A stretch of 17,928 nt of DNA from UBA1731 sp964567665 (GTDB lineage: Bacteria > Verrucomicrobiota > Kiritimatiellia > RFP12 > UBA1067). The stretch lies in contig CAZMNN010000050.1 in NCBI GenBank assembly GCA_964567665.1, forward strand, positions 1-17,928, written 5' to 3'. This document shows positions 1 to 7,987 of the stretch, piece by piece. Every line of letters starts with the position of its first letter. The first letter of the stretch is position 1. The notes under the pieces are model-generated. The model saw nothing but the letters and a program-made list of their open reading frames with translations, searched no databases and was not told the DNA's origin. The position numbers and the translations under genes are program-made.

Positions 1-12
1 AAGAGAAAACAC

Positions 13-65
13 GAAAGAGGAGGAAGAGGGGAGGGGGGGAGGAGGGGGGGGGGGGGGAGGGCGGG
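13..65. repeat. Homopurine / poly-G low-complexity tract
   Basis: From 13 to 61 the + strand carries only A and G, with G runs at 28-31, 33-39, 44-57 (14 Gs), 59-61 and, after one C, 63-65. Five or more G runs this close could fold into a G-quadruplex. Because the tract sits at the very edge of the window, an assembly or two-colour-chemistry poly-G read artefact at a contig end is an equally good explanation. No coding function is seen. Confidence 0.6.
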
Positions 66-280
66 TATTTTATACAATACGCGCCACTGCCAAAAAACGG
101 TAAAGGAGGCAGTAGTCAAGCAAGATGCAACCATAAGATGTAGCGACTTTCGTATTTCGCTGAAAAGCCATGTATGTCGTCATGTTTTGTAAAGGGTGCG
201 AAAGACTGTTTTGATGCTGCAACATGAATATGGAATGTAAATTCTGTCCTTGGTAATTTTGGTTGAGGAAGGAGAGACCT
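66..280 (+). other. Gene-free leader upstream of the defence cassette
   Basis: About 215 bp, AT-richer than the gene that follows, with no supportable ORF. It must hold the promoter of the cassette if that is not off-window. I see only weak sigma70-like candidates, such as TACAAT at 73-78 (its -35 would fall in the poly-G tract) and TTGATG near 212. None has a convincing partner at 16-18 bp, so no promoter is called. A strong Shine-Dalgarno, AGGAAGGAG at 266-274, ends the region and fixes the start of the helicase gene. Confidence 0.4.
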
Positions 281-3200
281 GTGCTTATTGACAACAAGAT
301 TGATTATTCCGCGATTGGCGACCTCTCCGGTAACGGAGTGAAGACCGTCCTTGACTTCATACGGAAGTACACGAGCCTGGAGTCCGGTCGCAAGGGTCAG
401 CTCGACATCGTGACAGGGTTCTTCACTATCGCCGGACTCGACTTGCTCTACAAGGAACTGTCGCCGGACAACAAGTACCGCCTTGTCCTTTCGGAAATCA
501 CGGGCGACGACGATTTTATGTCCCGCGTCATCAATCTCCTGCACGGCGACCTCGGCATCGAGGCGACGCTCAAGTTGAGTCAGGCGGCGCAGAACGCCGT
601 GGCGTTCCTCAAGCGTGAGACGGTCGAGGTCAAGGCCATCTCCAGCGCGTTCTGCCATGCCAAGGCGTATGTGTACAAGGATGACGCCGACGACACGCAC
701 GACTACTACGTGATGGGCAGCTCGAACTTGACCGAGGCTGGACTTGGGATGCGCGATTCGTCGAACGTCGAGTTGAACTTCGCCAACACCGGCAGTACGA
801 ACCCCGAGTACCTCCAACTCCGTCAATGGTTCCACACGCAGTGGGAGAATGTGGCGAAGACCGAGATCAACATCGCCCCCAGGGATGCAAAGTCCCCGCT
901 TGTCGACGTGAAGCAGTACTTCATCGATCGCATCGAGGAGTGCTTCGGGAAGACGCACACGCCGGAGGAAATCTACTACAAAATCCTTTTCGAGCTGTTC
1001 AGCGGCGACATCGACATTGAGGGCGGTTTCGACAATTCCAAGGAGATGGCGCTTCTTCAGGACTCGACCATCTACCAGACGCTCTTCGATTATCAGAAAA
1101 AAGGCGTTGTCTCGCTCATCAAGATGCTCCGCAAGTGGAACGGTGCGATTCTCGCGGACGCCGTCGGCCTTGGCAAGACGTTTTCCGCGCTGGCGGTCAT
1201 CAAGTATTTCCAGAACAACGGCTACCAGACGCTCCTCCTGTGCCCCAAGAAACTGGATCAAAACTGGATGCAGTATCTTCGCAAGCAGGGGTCGCGGTTC
1301 GACCGCGACGAGTTTGATTATGTGGTCAAGTTCCACACGGACTTGCAGGATGACCGCATGGAGAAAGGCCTCGTCAAGCTCTCCTGGCTTCTGAAGCAGT
1401 CGAAGCTCCTTGTCGTGGTCGATGAGAGCCACAACCTCCGCAACGACAAGTCCTCCCGTTACCAGATGCTCTTGAACGAGATCCTCGGCAAGGCGGTTGC
1501 GGACAAGGTGCGCGACGTGAAGGTTCTGCTCCTTTCGGCGACGCCGATCAACAACGGTCTTCTCGACATCCGCAACCAGTTCAAGCTCATCGCGCAGGGC
1601 GACAATGCGGCGTTCAACACCGACGACTTCCAGATCGCGAACCTGGAACAGCTTTTCCAGTCCGCGAACACGCGGTTCAACGAATGGTGCCAGATGGAAG
1701 ACCGCACGATCAAGGACTTCATCGACACGCTTCCGCCGAACTTCTTCAATCTTACCGACAAGCTCATCGTTGCCCGGACGCGCAACATGATCGAGAAGAC
1801 GCTTGGCGAAGATCTCGGCTTTCCCAAGAAACTCAAGCCTACGAACGAGTACGTGGGCCTCGCCAGCATTGGCTCGTATGAGACGATTGCCGACGTGTAC
1901 GATGCCATGTTGAGAGCCAACCTAACTGCTTACCAGCCTACACAGTACATGAAAGCTAAGGTCAAGACAGATAAGGATTGGCAGGACAACACCTACCGCG
2001 AGAAGTTTCTCGTGAAGATGATGGCCATCCTCTTCATGAAGCGTCTCGAAAGCTGTTGGTATTCGTGCCTCACGACAATCGACAAGGTTCTGAAAGTACA
2101 CAAAGAGACGCTCGACAAGGTCAATGCGTTTCTCGAACACGGCGAGAACTCGTCAATCGATGTCACCGTTCCTGACGGAAAGGAAGGCGATGATTCGGAA
2201 GAGGAGGACTTCACGCTCCGTGACGCAACCATCGACCTCAAGAAGATGAAGCGGATTCAGGACTTTCGCAAAGACCTCGAGAACGACATTCAGGCGCTTA
2301 ACGAGTTCTACTGCAACCTTGCCGATTTCCAGACCCGCTTCGAGGCTGGCGAGCTGAAGGACACAAAGCTCGACCGCCTTGTCGAGATTCTGTCCGAGAA
2401 GCAGGGCAGGCCGAACCGCAAGGCAATCGTGTTCACGACCTTCGGCGACACGGCGGAATACCTCTACGGGCAGATCGGCAAAGCCCATCCCGAATGGCGC
2501 ATCGCCTGCGTCACGGGACAGAAGGTGATGACATCCGCGCCGTTCGAGGTCGCCGGTCAGTCGGCGTTCCAGACCATCCTGCAGCGCTTCGCCTCGTACT
2601 CGAAGCTCTACAAGGAGAAGGACTGGAGCGATCTATACGTCGATGCCGGGCTACGCGAGACGCATTACGATCCTGTCACGCGCAAATGGAGCGTCGATTA
2701 CGACCTTTGGCGTCAGACGGTTGGCGAGATCGGCGAGCTTAGGACGATGGGTCTCCTGGAGAACGAAATCGACATTCTGATCGCCACGGACTGCCTTTCC
2801 GAAGGACAGAACCTCCAGGACTCCGACTTGGTGATCAACTACGACATTCATTGGAATCCCGTGCGCCTCATCCAGCGTTTTGGTCGTATCGACCGCATCG
2901 GCTCGCCCAACGACACGATCGGCGCTGTCAACTTTTGGCCGACGACAAGTTACGATGAGTACTTGAACCTCACCAGCCGTATCAACAACCGCATGGCCTT
3001 GATGCGTCTCGCGGGCACCGAAACGCAGCCGACCGACGCGGAACTTGCCGCGATCGTCAAAGACGACCCGACCATCGACCACAATACCCAGAAACTCCTC
3101 CAGCAGATTTCCGAGGGCGGCATCGAGGAAATCGAGATGTCGGAGAAGAACGGAGGGTCGAACCTCGGCCTTGAGGACTTCTCGCTCGAAGTGTTCCGTC

Positions 3201-3703
3201 AGGAACTGCTGGACTACTTCGAGAAGAATCGCGAGTTGTTCAGTCGGATGCCGTCGGGCGTGTTCTCCGGGTTCAGGCTCGGGGCGGACGCCTCTCCGAA
3301 TGTGCCCGAATCGCTCGTGGCGGTGCTGGGCTATCCACGCCGCAAACCCGGCGACATCAAGACATCGTACACCCGCCTGTACCTTATGCTCCAGCCTGTC
3401 GGCAACGCCCCGGCGGAGTGGAAGGAACTGCCGACCGGCACGATCCTCAGTTTTCTGCGCAAGCATAGGCTCGCCGAGATGTACTTGCCGGCGGGCATTG
3501 CAAAAGGCGATGTCGCGGCGTTGGAATCGTTGTCTCAGACGATTAAGGACTGGATTGCGGCGAAGAAGCCGAAGGAAATCAAGAAGACGCTCTCGGATCT
3601 CTTTAACGGACAGGCGAAGGCGAAGAAGTCGGATGCGAAGATCGAGGGCATCTTCAAGCCCGAAAATTTCGACTTGATCGCGTGGGAGTATGTGAGTAGG
3701 TAG
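281..3703 (+). CDS. PLD-nuclease / SNF2-type helicase fusion of a defence system
   Basis: A 1140-residue DNA-translocating ATPase with an N-terminal phospholipase D-type nuclease domain, probably the DNA-attacking component of the cassette. The PLD half-site is visible as H126-A-K128 followed by G146-S-S-N149 in the context GSSNLTEAG, typical of helicase-linked PLD domains. The SF2/SNF2 motifs follow in order: Walker A GLGKT (K299), DESH (381-384), SAT (419-421), KAIVFTTF as motif IV, ATDCLSEGQNLQ as motif V, and QRFGRIDRIG (from 865) as motif VI. About 270 C-terminal residues are unassigned. I chose GTG 281 because AGGAAGGAG lies 6 bp before it; the in-frame TTG at 263 lies upstream of that ribosome site and has none of its own. 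The nearest family is the helicase of Hma-like or MutL/GHKL-linked restriction systems; DISARM DrmD is a more distant analogue. Nuclease activity is inferred from motifs. Confidence 0.9.
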   Translation: MLIDNKIDYSAIGDLSGNGVKTVLDFIRKYTSLESGRKGQLDIVTGFFTIAGLDLLYKELSPDNKYRLVLSEITGDDDFMSRVINLLHGDLGIEATLKLSQAAQNAVAFLKRETVEVKAISSAFCHAKAYVYKDDADDTHDYYVMGSSNLTEAGLGMRDSSNVELNFANTGSTNPEYLQLRQWFHTQWENVAKTEINIAPRDAKSPLVDVKQYFIDRIEECFGKTHTPEEIYYKILFELFSGDIDIEGGFDNSKEMALLQDSTIYQTLFDYQKKGVVSLIKMLRKWNGAILADAVGLGKTFSALAVIKYFQNNGYQTLLLCPKKLDQNWMQYLRKQGSRFDRDEFDYVVKFHTDLQDDRMEKGLVKLSWLLKQSKLLVVVDESHNLRNDKSSRYQMLLNEILGKAVADKVRDVKVLLLSATPINNGLLDIRNQFKLIAQGDNAAFNTDDFQIANLEQLFQSANTRFNEWCQMEDRTIKDFIDTLPPNFFNLTDKLIVARTRNMIEKTLGEDLGFPKKLKPTNEYVGLASIGSYETIADVYDAMLRANLTAYQPTQYMKAKVKTDKDWQDNTYREKFLVKMMAILFMKRLESCWYSCLTTIDKVLKVHKETLDKVNAFLEHGENSSIDVTVPDGKEGDDSEEEDFTLRDATIDLKKMKRIQDFRKDLENDIQALNEFYCNLADFQTRFEAGELKDTKLDRLVEILSEKQGRPNRKAIVFTTFGDTAEYLYGQIGKAHPEWRIACVTGQKVMTSAPFEVAGQSAFQTILQRFASYSKLYKEKDWSDLYVDAGLRETHYDPVTRKWSVDYDLWRQTVGEIGELRTMGLLENEIDILIATDCLSEGQNLQDSDLVINYDIHWNPVRLIQRFGRIDRIGSPNDTIGAVNFWPTTSYDEYLNLTSRINNRMALMRLAGTETQPTDAELAAIVKDDPTIDHNTQKLLQQISEGGIEEIEMSEKNGGSNLGLEDFSLEVFRQELLDYFEKNRELFSRMPSGVFSGFRLGADASPNVPESLVAVLGYPRRKPGDIKTSYTRLYLMLQPVGNAPAEWKELPTGTILSFLRKHRLAEMYLPAGIAKGDVAALESLSQTIKDWIAAKKPKEIKKTLSDLFNGQAKAKKSDAKIEGIFKPENFDLIAWEYVSR

Positions 3704-3708
3704 CCTTT

Positions 3709-3741
3709 AGACAGAATTTACAAGACTCACAGGATTATGAG
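3709..3741 (+). repeat. 33-bp repeat, copy 1 (left end of GxxExxY unit)
   Basis: Reads AGACAGAATTTACAAGACTC then ACAGGATTATGAG. It matches copy 2 (4058-4090, same orientation) at 25 of 33 positions and the reverse complement of copy 3 (4135-4167) at 26 of 33, by hand alignment without gaps. It starts 5 bp after the helicase stop codon and contains the ATG of the GxxExxY gene (3737) and its only ribosome-site-like bases (AGGA, 3731-3734). With copy 3 it brackets the small gene as imperfect terminal inverted repeats. Confidence 0.75.
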
Positions 3742-4138
3742 TATAGACGAACTATGTTATAAGGTTATCGGGGCGGCAATGGCGGTTCACCGTCATTTTG
3801 GAGCCGGTTACCTTGAGGAGGTATACAAAAACGCCTTACTGGTAGAATTGGGCTTGCTTGGTATCGGTGTGGAAAAGGAAATCCCGATAGCCGTAAACTA
3901 CAGAGGATGCCGCGTAGGGGACTACAGGGCGGATGCCATAGTGGAGGGCCGTCTTATACTGGAGTTGAAGGCTGTCACGACGTTTAATACCAGTCACGAA
4001 GTGCAACTCGTTAACTACCTCAATGCCACCGTCAAATCTTCCTCGCCCTGTGTTTCCAGACAGGATTCACGTGATTCACAGGATCGTGGGGCGTGCGGAA
4101 TGTCGCGTTCCGTCCAGTCGCGCCGCGTCCAGTTCTGA
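3737..4138 (+). CDS. GxxExxY family protein (PD-(D/E)XK-like), C-terminus disrupted
   Basis: A small protein of the GxxExxY family, which has a PD-(D/E)XK nuclease-like core but no settled function. The name motif is G24-Y-L-E27-E-V-Y30. The nuclease-like core is D66 followed by E76-L-K78. Family members are about 120-130 residues and end with a hydrophobic strand after the conserved LLNYLKATG stretch. Here the match stops at YLNAT (residue 98) and the next 35 residues are unrelated, Ser/Arg-rich sequence reading through repeat copy 2. One extra base after codon 98 would continue as TGQIFLALCF, which resembles the expected strand, so a single-base loss is likely. Even then the protein would stop early inside copy 2. 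It sits between repeat copies 1 and 3, inside an otherwise tight defence operon, so it looks like a passenger. Activity is doubtful. Confidence 0.8.
   Translation: MSIDELCYKVIGAAMAVHRHFGAGYLEEVYKNALLVELGLLGIGVEKEIPIAVNYRGCRVGDYRADAIVEGRLILELKAVTTFNTSHEVQLVNYLNATVKSSSPCVSRQDSRDSQDRGACGMSRSVQSRRVQF
4058..4090 (+). repeat. 33-bp repeat, copy 2 (direct)
   Basis: Same orientation as copy 1, 25 of 33 positions identical (for example the shared TCACAGGAT core). It overlaps the 3' end of the GxxExxY reading frame, exactly where the protein stops resembling its family. With copy 3 it forms the ends of a 110-bp inverted-repeat module (4058-4167) that has its own internal hairpin. Confidence 0.7.
4096..4112. 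repeat. Short perfect hairpin between repeat copies 2 and 3
   Basis: CGGAA (4096-4100) and TTCCG (4108-4112) pair perfectly around the loop TGTCGCG. It lies near the middle of the 110-bp module bounded by inverted repeat copies 2 and 3. That arrangement, outer inverted repeats plus an inner hairpin, is like a REPIN or MITE. There is no T-tract, so it is not called a terminator. Confidence 0.5.
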
Positions 4139-4167
4139 CAATCCTGTCAATTTTGTAAATCCAGTCT
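4135..4167 (-). repeat. 33-bp repeat, copy 3 (inverted; right end of GxxExxY unit)
   Basis: Its reverse complement begins AGACTGGATTTACAAAATTG and continues ACAGGATTGTCAG. It matches copy 1 at 26 of 33 positions. It contains the stop codon of the GxxExxY frame (4136-4138) and ends 19 bp before the methyltransferase ATG, so the unit fills almost exactly the helicase-methyltransferase gap. Confidence 0.75.
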
Positions 4168-4186
4168 GAAAAGAAAGAATCCCATC

Positions 4187-7100
4187 ATGACAATGCCTAA
4201 AATACTTGCTGCGTTTACTGTGGAGCCGCTCTTTGCCGCAGCATCGAACCTGCTCACGCACCTGGGCGTGAAGTTCTCCACGCAGACCGAAGAGCCGATT
4301 CCGTTCCTCGAACTCTACGAGGATGCGGCCACGGAGGTCAACGCCACAATTCCCAAGGACGTTAAGGCGATCTTTTCCCGCGTCGAAAGCACATACTTCA
4401 TCGGCACGGTGACGGACGATACGCTCAAGGGAGACACGACCGTCGTCGATTTCAAGGCCGAGGCGGCAAAGCCGAAGTACGAGGGATTGTTTATCTTCGC
4501 CGTGAAGATGAAGCCGGGTGAAAACCTCAAGCGCAGCGAGGCGGCGATTCTCGTGCGTGGCATCAACCGCGTGGTGAAGCAGCAGCCGGCAACCGTCCTC
4601 ATCCTCGAAGATACGATGCTCTCCGTGGCGACTTGCGAGCGCACGGCGTACAAGCAGGCGTGGCGGCCGGGCGAACGGCTCGGCAAGGTGTCGATTCTGA
4701 AAGACATCAACTGCTGCGCCCCGCATCGCGGCCATGTCGATATTCTCGAATCAATGGACGTCAAGGGCTGCAAGACCTTTGATGCGCTCTACACGCACTG
4801 GAAGGACGTCTTCTCGACGAAGCTGCTCACCAAGCAGTTCTACCGTGAGATACAGAACTGGTATTTCTGGGCGCTCAAGAAGGATTCGCAGGTGGCGTTC
4901 CCGAACGCGCTGGACAGCGATTCGGACAACGGGAAATACAATCCCGAAAACCTCATCCGTCTCATTACCCGTCTCATCTTCACATGGTTCATGAAGGAGA
5001 AGGGCCTCGTCAACCCCGCGCTGTTCGATCCGGATTTCCTTGCAACGGCGCTGAAGCACTTCAATCCAGACGGGGCGTCTTCGTGTGATCATGACTGCAC
5101 GTACTACCGTGCCATTCTCCAGAACCTCTTTTTCGCCACCTTCAATCAGGAGATCGGCTTGCGCGATTTTGTGGATACGCAAGTCAGGGACGCCAAGCGT
5201 TACAACATCAAGAACTACTACCGCAACGAAAAGCTGTTCACCGAAACGGACAGGGCGAAGATCATCGGCTACTTCAACGGCTCGCCGTTCGTCAACGGCG
5301 GACTTTTCGAGTGCCTTGACAACGTGGAGCAGGACGGCCATACCTATTCGTGGGACGGCTTCTCCAACCATGTCCGGTTCAAGAACGGTTCACTGAAGTC
5401 CGCGCTGATTCCCGACCGCCTCTTCTTCGGCGGTGAGACGACCGCCGATCTTTCCGAGTTCTTCGAGAAGGACAGATCCGCCAAGAGCGTCAAGGTTCGC
5501 GGCATCATCAACATTCTCAACGACTACGTCTTTACGATTGAGGAGAACACGCCGTTCGACGAGGATGTCGCCCTTGACCCGGAACTGCTCGGAAAGGTGT
5601 TTGAGAACCTGCTCGGATGCTACAACCCCGAAACGCAGCAGATGGCGCGAAACGCCACGGGGTCTTTCTACACGCCGCGCGAGATCGTGAACTACATGGT
5701 GAAGGTCACGCTCAAGTCGTATCTGCAGCGCGCCTGCCCCACGGGGTCCGCAGCCGAAATCGACGCGCTTGTCGAAGGAACGGCGGAACTCGCCGAACTT
5801 CCGTCCGTCAAGGAGAACGCGAAGGACATTCTCACGGCGCTCTTCAAGGCGAAGATCCTTGACCCCGCATGCGGGTCGGGCGCGTTTCCGATGGGCATCA
5901 TGTCCGCGATGGTCGAGATTCTCCGCACGGTCGATCCCGACAACCGGCACTGGTACGAGATTGTCTTGAAGGAGTCGCTTGACGAGGCGGCGGCGATTGC
6001 CGACGTCGGCGATGCGCAGGAGCGGTCGGAACTCAAGGCGCAGATCGAGTACGACTTCAAGGAGCGCGTGGATCATCCGGACTACGCCCGCAAGCTCTAC
6101 CTCATCGAGCACTGCATCTTCGGGTCGGACATCCAGCCCATTGCCGTGCAGATTTCGCGACTGCGGTTCTTCATCACGCTTCTCTGCGAACAGGCGAAGA
6201 ACGACGATCCCGCCAAGAACTACGGCATTACGCCGCTTCCGAATCTCGAATCCAACTTCGTGGCGGCGAATTCGCTTCTTTCCATCGACCTGAAGGACAT
6301 GCGCGAACTCCTCGGGCAGAAGAAGATCGTCTCGCTCGTCAAGCAGCTTCGTGGCATTCGCCATCAGCTCTTTCTGCCGAAGACGTCCGACAGGAAGAAG
6401 CGGCTTCAGGCGAAAGACGAGGAACTCCGTAAGGCAATCGCCTCTGCCGCCGAAGGCCTCTACGATGAGAACATCGAACAGAAATGCGCGATACTTAAAA
6501 ACGAAGTCAAGCGTTGCGACGACGAACTCGCCAAACTTGGAGAGGATGATTTCAAAGACGTCGTCAAGGAAGTGGAGGAGGTCGATCTCTTCGGCGACAA
6601 GACCGTGACCCGGAAAAAGGTCGTGAGCAAGGGCAACGAACTTCGCAAGCAAAAGGCGAATGTCGAGCGCGAACTCGCCTCGCTGATGAACGCTTCGCGC
6701 AAGGAGAAGCTTCTTGCGGATGTCAAACGCCTTGTCGCGTGGAATCCGTTTGCCTTCAACGTCGCCGAATCCTTCCTTGATCCTGAATGGATGTTCGGCG
6801 TGAAGGACGGTTTTGACATTGTCATTGGCAATCCGCCGTACATCCGTCGGACGGAACTTTCCGCAGAAGACAAGAAAGCGTATGAGAAGCATTACTATAG
6901 TGCGGACGGGCAATATGATATCTACCTTCTGTTCATTGAGTTTGGACTTAAACTATTAAAAGAACGCGGACATCTTTGTTACATTAATCCTTTGCGCTTT
7001 TATAATTCTGATTACGGCGTAAAGGCACGATCATTCATTTCCAAGAATTATTGCATCAAGTCAATTCTTGACGTTTCACAGCTCAAGGTGTTTGAGTCAG

Positions 7101-7924
7101 CCTTGACCTATCCGTGCATTATGGTTTATGAAAACTTCCGATCGTCCATAGCCGGTAACACTATTGCGTATCGTCGCTTGTCATCGTTGGACGAGATTGC
7201 GGATTTAAGCGCTATGTTGGTTTTGCAGGTCTCTCAGGACTGGATTCGTCATGATCTTGAAAATAGGTTCTTGATATGCGATAGTCGTGAACTTGCTATG
7301 ATAGATAAGGTATCTGCGTCATCGAAGCCTACTGGTAGCGTTTTTGCAAATGGGCGAGGTCTTGCGAACGCTATAGTTGAGTTTGGGAAGCCTATCTATA
7401 AAGGCTTAAAATCCAAGGGGGTAAAGCGATACTTCATGGATGAGTCCTATTTGCTCGACATGGATTCTCAACGGGCAAAAACTTTTCAAAATGAGATGGT
7501 TATTATGCCAAGGACTGTTAAGCGGATAATAACGATGCTCAAACCAGAGAATGTAGTGCTTTTGGACAGGATTTATTATCTTACACCTCGTGAATCTGTG
7601 ACGCACGAGTATTTGGCATTTGTCGTGGGATCGCTAAACAGCGTTGTTACTGATTATTGGTTTCAGAAATTGTACGAAACTACCAAGGTTAGCGGGGGGT
7701 ACTTCGATTTGAATGGGAATCAAATTGAGAGTATGCCTATCCCTAATGCAACAGTAGAACAACGAGCGTATATAGCGACCAGAGTTGATGCGATTTTGGC
7801 GGCGAAGAAAACCGACCCGAATGCGGACACATCGGCATTGGAGTCTGAAATCGACGAAACGGTATTCGACCTCTACGGCCTCACGCCCGAAGAGCGCGCA
7901 ATCGTCAAGGGCGGCGGAAAGTGA
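4187..7924 (+). CDS. Eco57I-like N6-adenine DNA methyltransferase (type IIG / PglX-like)
   Basis: A 1245-residue DNA adenine methyltransferase, the expected self-marking enzyme of the cassette. Visible features are FYTPREIV at about 494, the SAM-binding motif DPACGSG at 559-565, a long charged insertion rich in Lys/Glu (about 720-850, probably coiled coil) and the catalytic NPPY at 882-885. The C-terminal target-recognition part ends with SGGYFDLNGNQIESMPIP. The N-terminal 200 residues resemble the leader domain of Eco57I-type enzymes (YKQAWRPGERLGKVSILKDI), but I see no clear PD-(D/E)XK nuclease there, so it may be a methylase only. GC content falls from about 60% to about 40% between roughly 6885 and 7790, then recovers. 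That segment covers the recognition region and suggests an exchanged specificity module. The ribosome site is weak (AGAAAGA); ATG 4193 is an alternative start. Confidence 0.9.
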   Translation: MTMPKILAAFTVEPLFAAASNLLTHLGVKFSTQTEEPIPFLELYEDAATEVNATIPKDVKAIFSRVESTYFIGTVTDDTLKGDTTVVDFKAEAAKPKYEGLFIFAVKMKPGENLKRSEAAILVRGINRVVKQQPATVLILEDTMLSVATCERTAYKQAWRPGERLGKVSILKDINCCAPHRGHVDILESMDVKGCKTFDALYTHWKDVFSTKLLTKQFYREIQNWYFWALKKDSQVAFPNALDSDSDNGKYNPENLIRLITRLIFTWFMKEKGLVNPALFDPDFLATALKHFNPDGASSCDHDCTYYRAILQNLFFATFNQEIGLRDFVDTQVRDAKRYNIKNYYRNEKLFTETDRAKIIGYFNGSPFVNGGLFECLDNVEQDGHTYSWDGFSNHVRFKNGSLKSALIPDRLFFGGETTADLSEFFEKDRSAKSVKVRGIINILNDYVFTIEENTPFDEDVALDPELLGKVFENLLGCYNPETQQMARNATGSFYTPREIVNYMVKVTLKSYLQRACPTGSAAEIDALVEGTAELAELPSVKENAKDILTALFKAKILDPACGSGAFPMGIMSAMVEILRTVDPDNRHWYEIVLKESLDEAAAIADVGDAQERSELKAQIEYDFKERVDHPDYARKLYLIEHCIFGSDIQPIAVQISRLRFFITLLCEQAKNDDPAKNYGITPLPNLESNFVAANSLLSIDLKDMRELLGQKKIVSLVKQLRGIRHQLFLPKTSDRKKRLQAKDEELRKAIASAAEGLYDENIEQKCAILKNEVKRCDDELAKLGEDDFKDVVKEVEEVDLFGDKTVTRKKVVSKGNELRKQKANVERELASLMNASRKEKLLADVKRLVAWNPFAFNVAESFLDPEWMFGVKDGFDIVIGNPPYIRRTELSAEDKKAYEKHYYSADGQYDIYLLFIEFGLKLLKERGHLCYINPLRFYNSDYGVKARSFISKNYCIKSILDVSQLKVFESALTYPCIMVYENFRSSIAGNTIAYRRLSSLDEIADLSAMLVLQVSQDWIRHDLENRFLICDSRELAMIDKVSASSKPTGSVFANGRGLANAIVEFGKPIYKGLKSKGVKRYFMDESYLLDMDSQRAKTFQNEMVIMPRTVKRIITMLKPENVVLLDRIYYLTPRESVTHEYLAFVVGSLNSVVTDYWFQKLYETTKVSGGYFDLNGNQIESMPIPNATVEQRAYIATRVDAILAAKKTDPNADTSALESEIDETVFDLYGLTPEERAIVKGGGK

Positions 7925-7944
7925 GACTGCATTCTTCCAACAAA

Positions 7945-7978
7945 TTCTTAAAGGACACACGACAGGACTTCTTAAAGG
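7945..7978 (+). repeat. Short direct repeat at the GHKL ribosome site
   Basis: TTCTTAAAGG occurs at 7945-7954 and again at 7969-7978, 24 bp apart, in the 63-bp gap between methyltransferase and ATPase genes. The second copy provides the AAAGGGA ribosome-binding site 7 bp before ATG 7988. This may be a small tandem duplication. No function is implied. Confidence 0.4.
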
Positions 7979-7987
7979 GAACGTAAC

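Noticed and set aside
263..280. TTG 263 as the helicase start
   Set aside because: The strong AGGAAGGAG lies after this codon and is ideally placed for GTG 281 instead.
116..1432. Long - strand ORF opposite the helicase
   Set aside because: It is antisense to clear PLD and SNF2 motifs; long reverse frames arise from GC-rich codon bias, and it shows no domain of its own.
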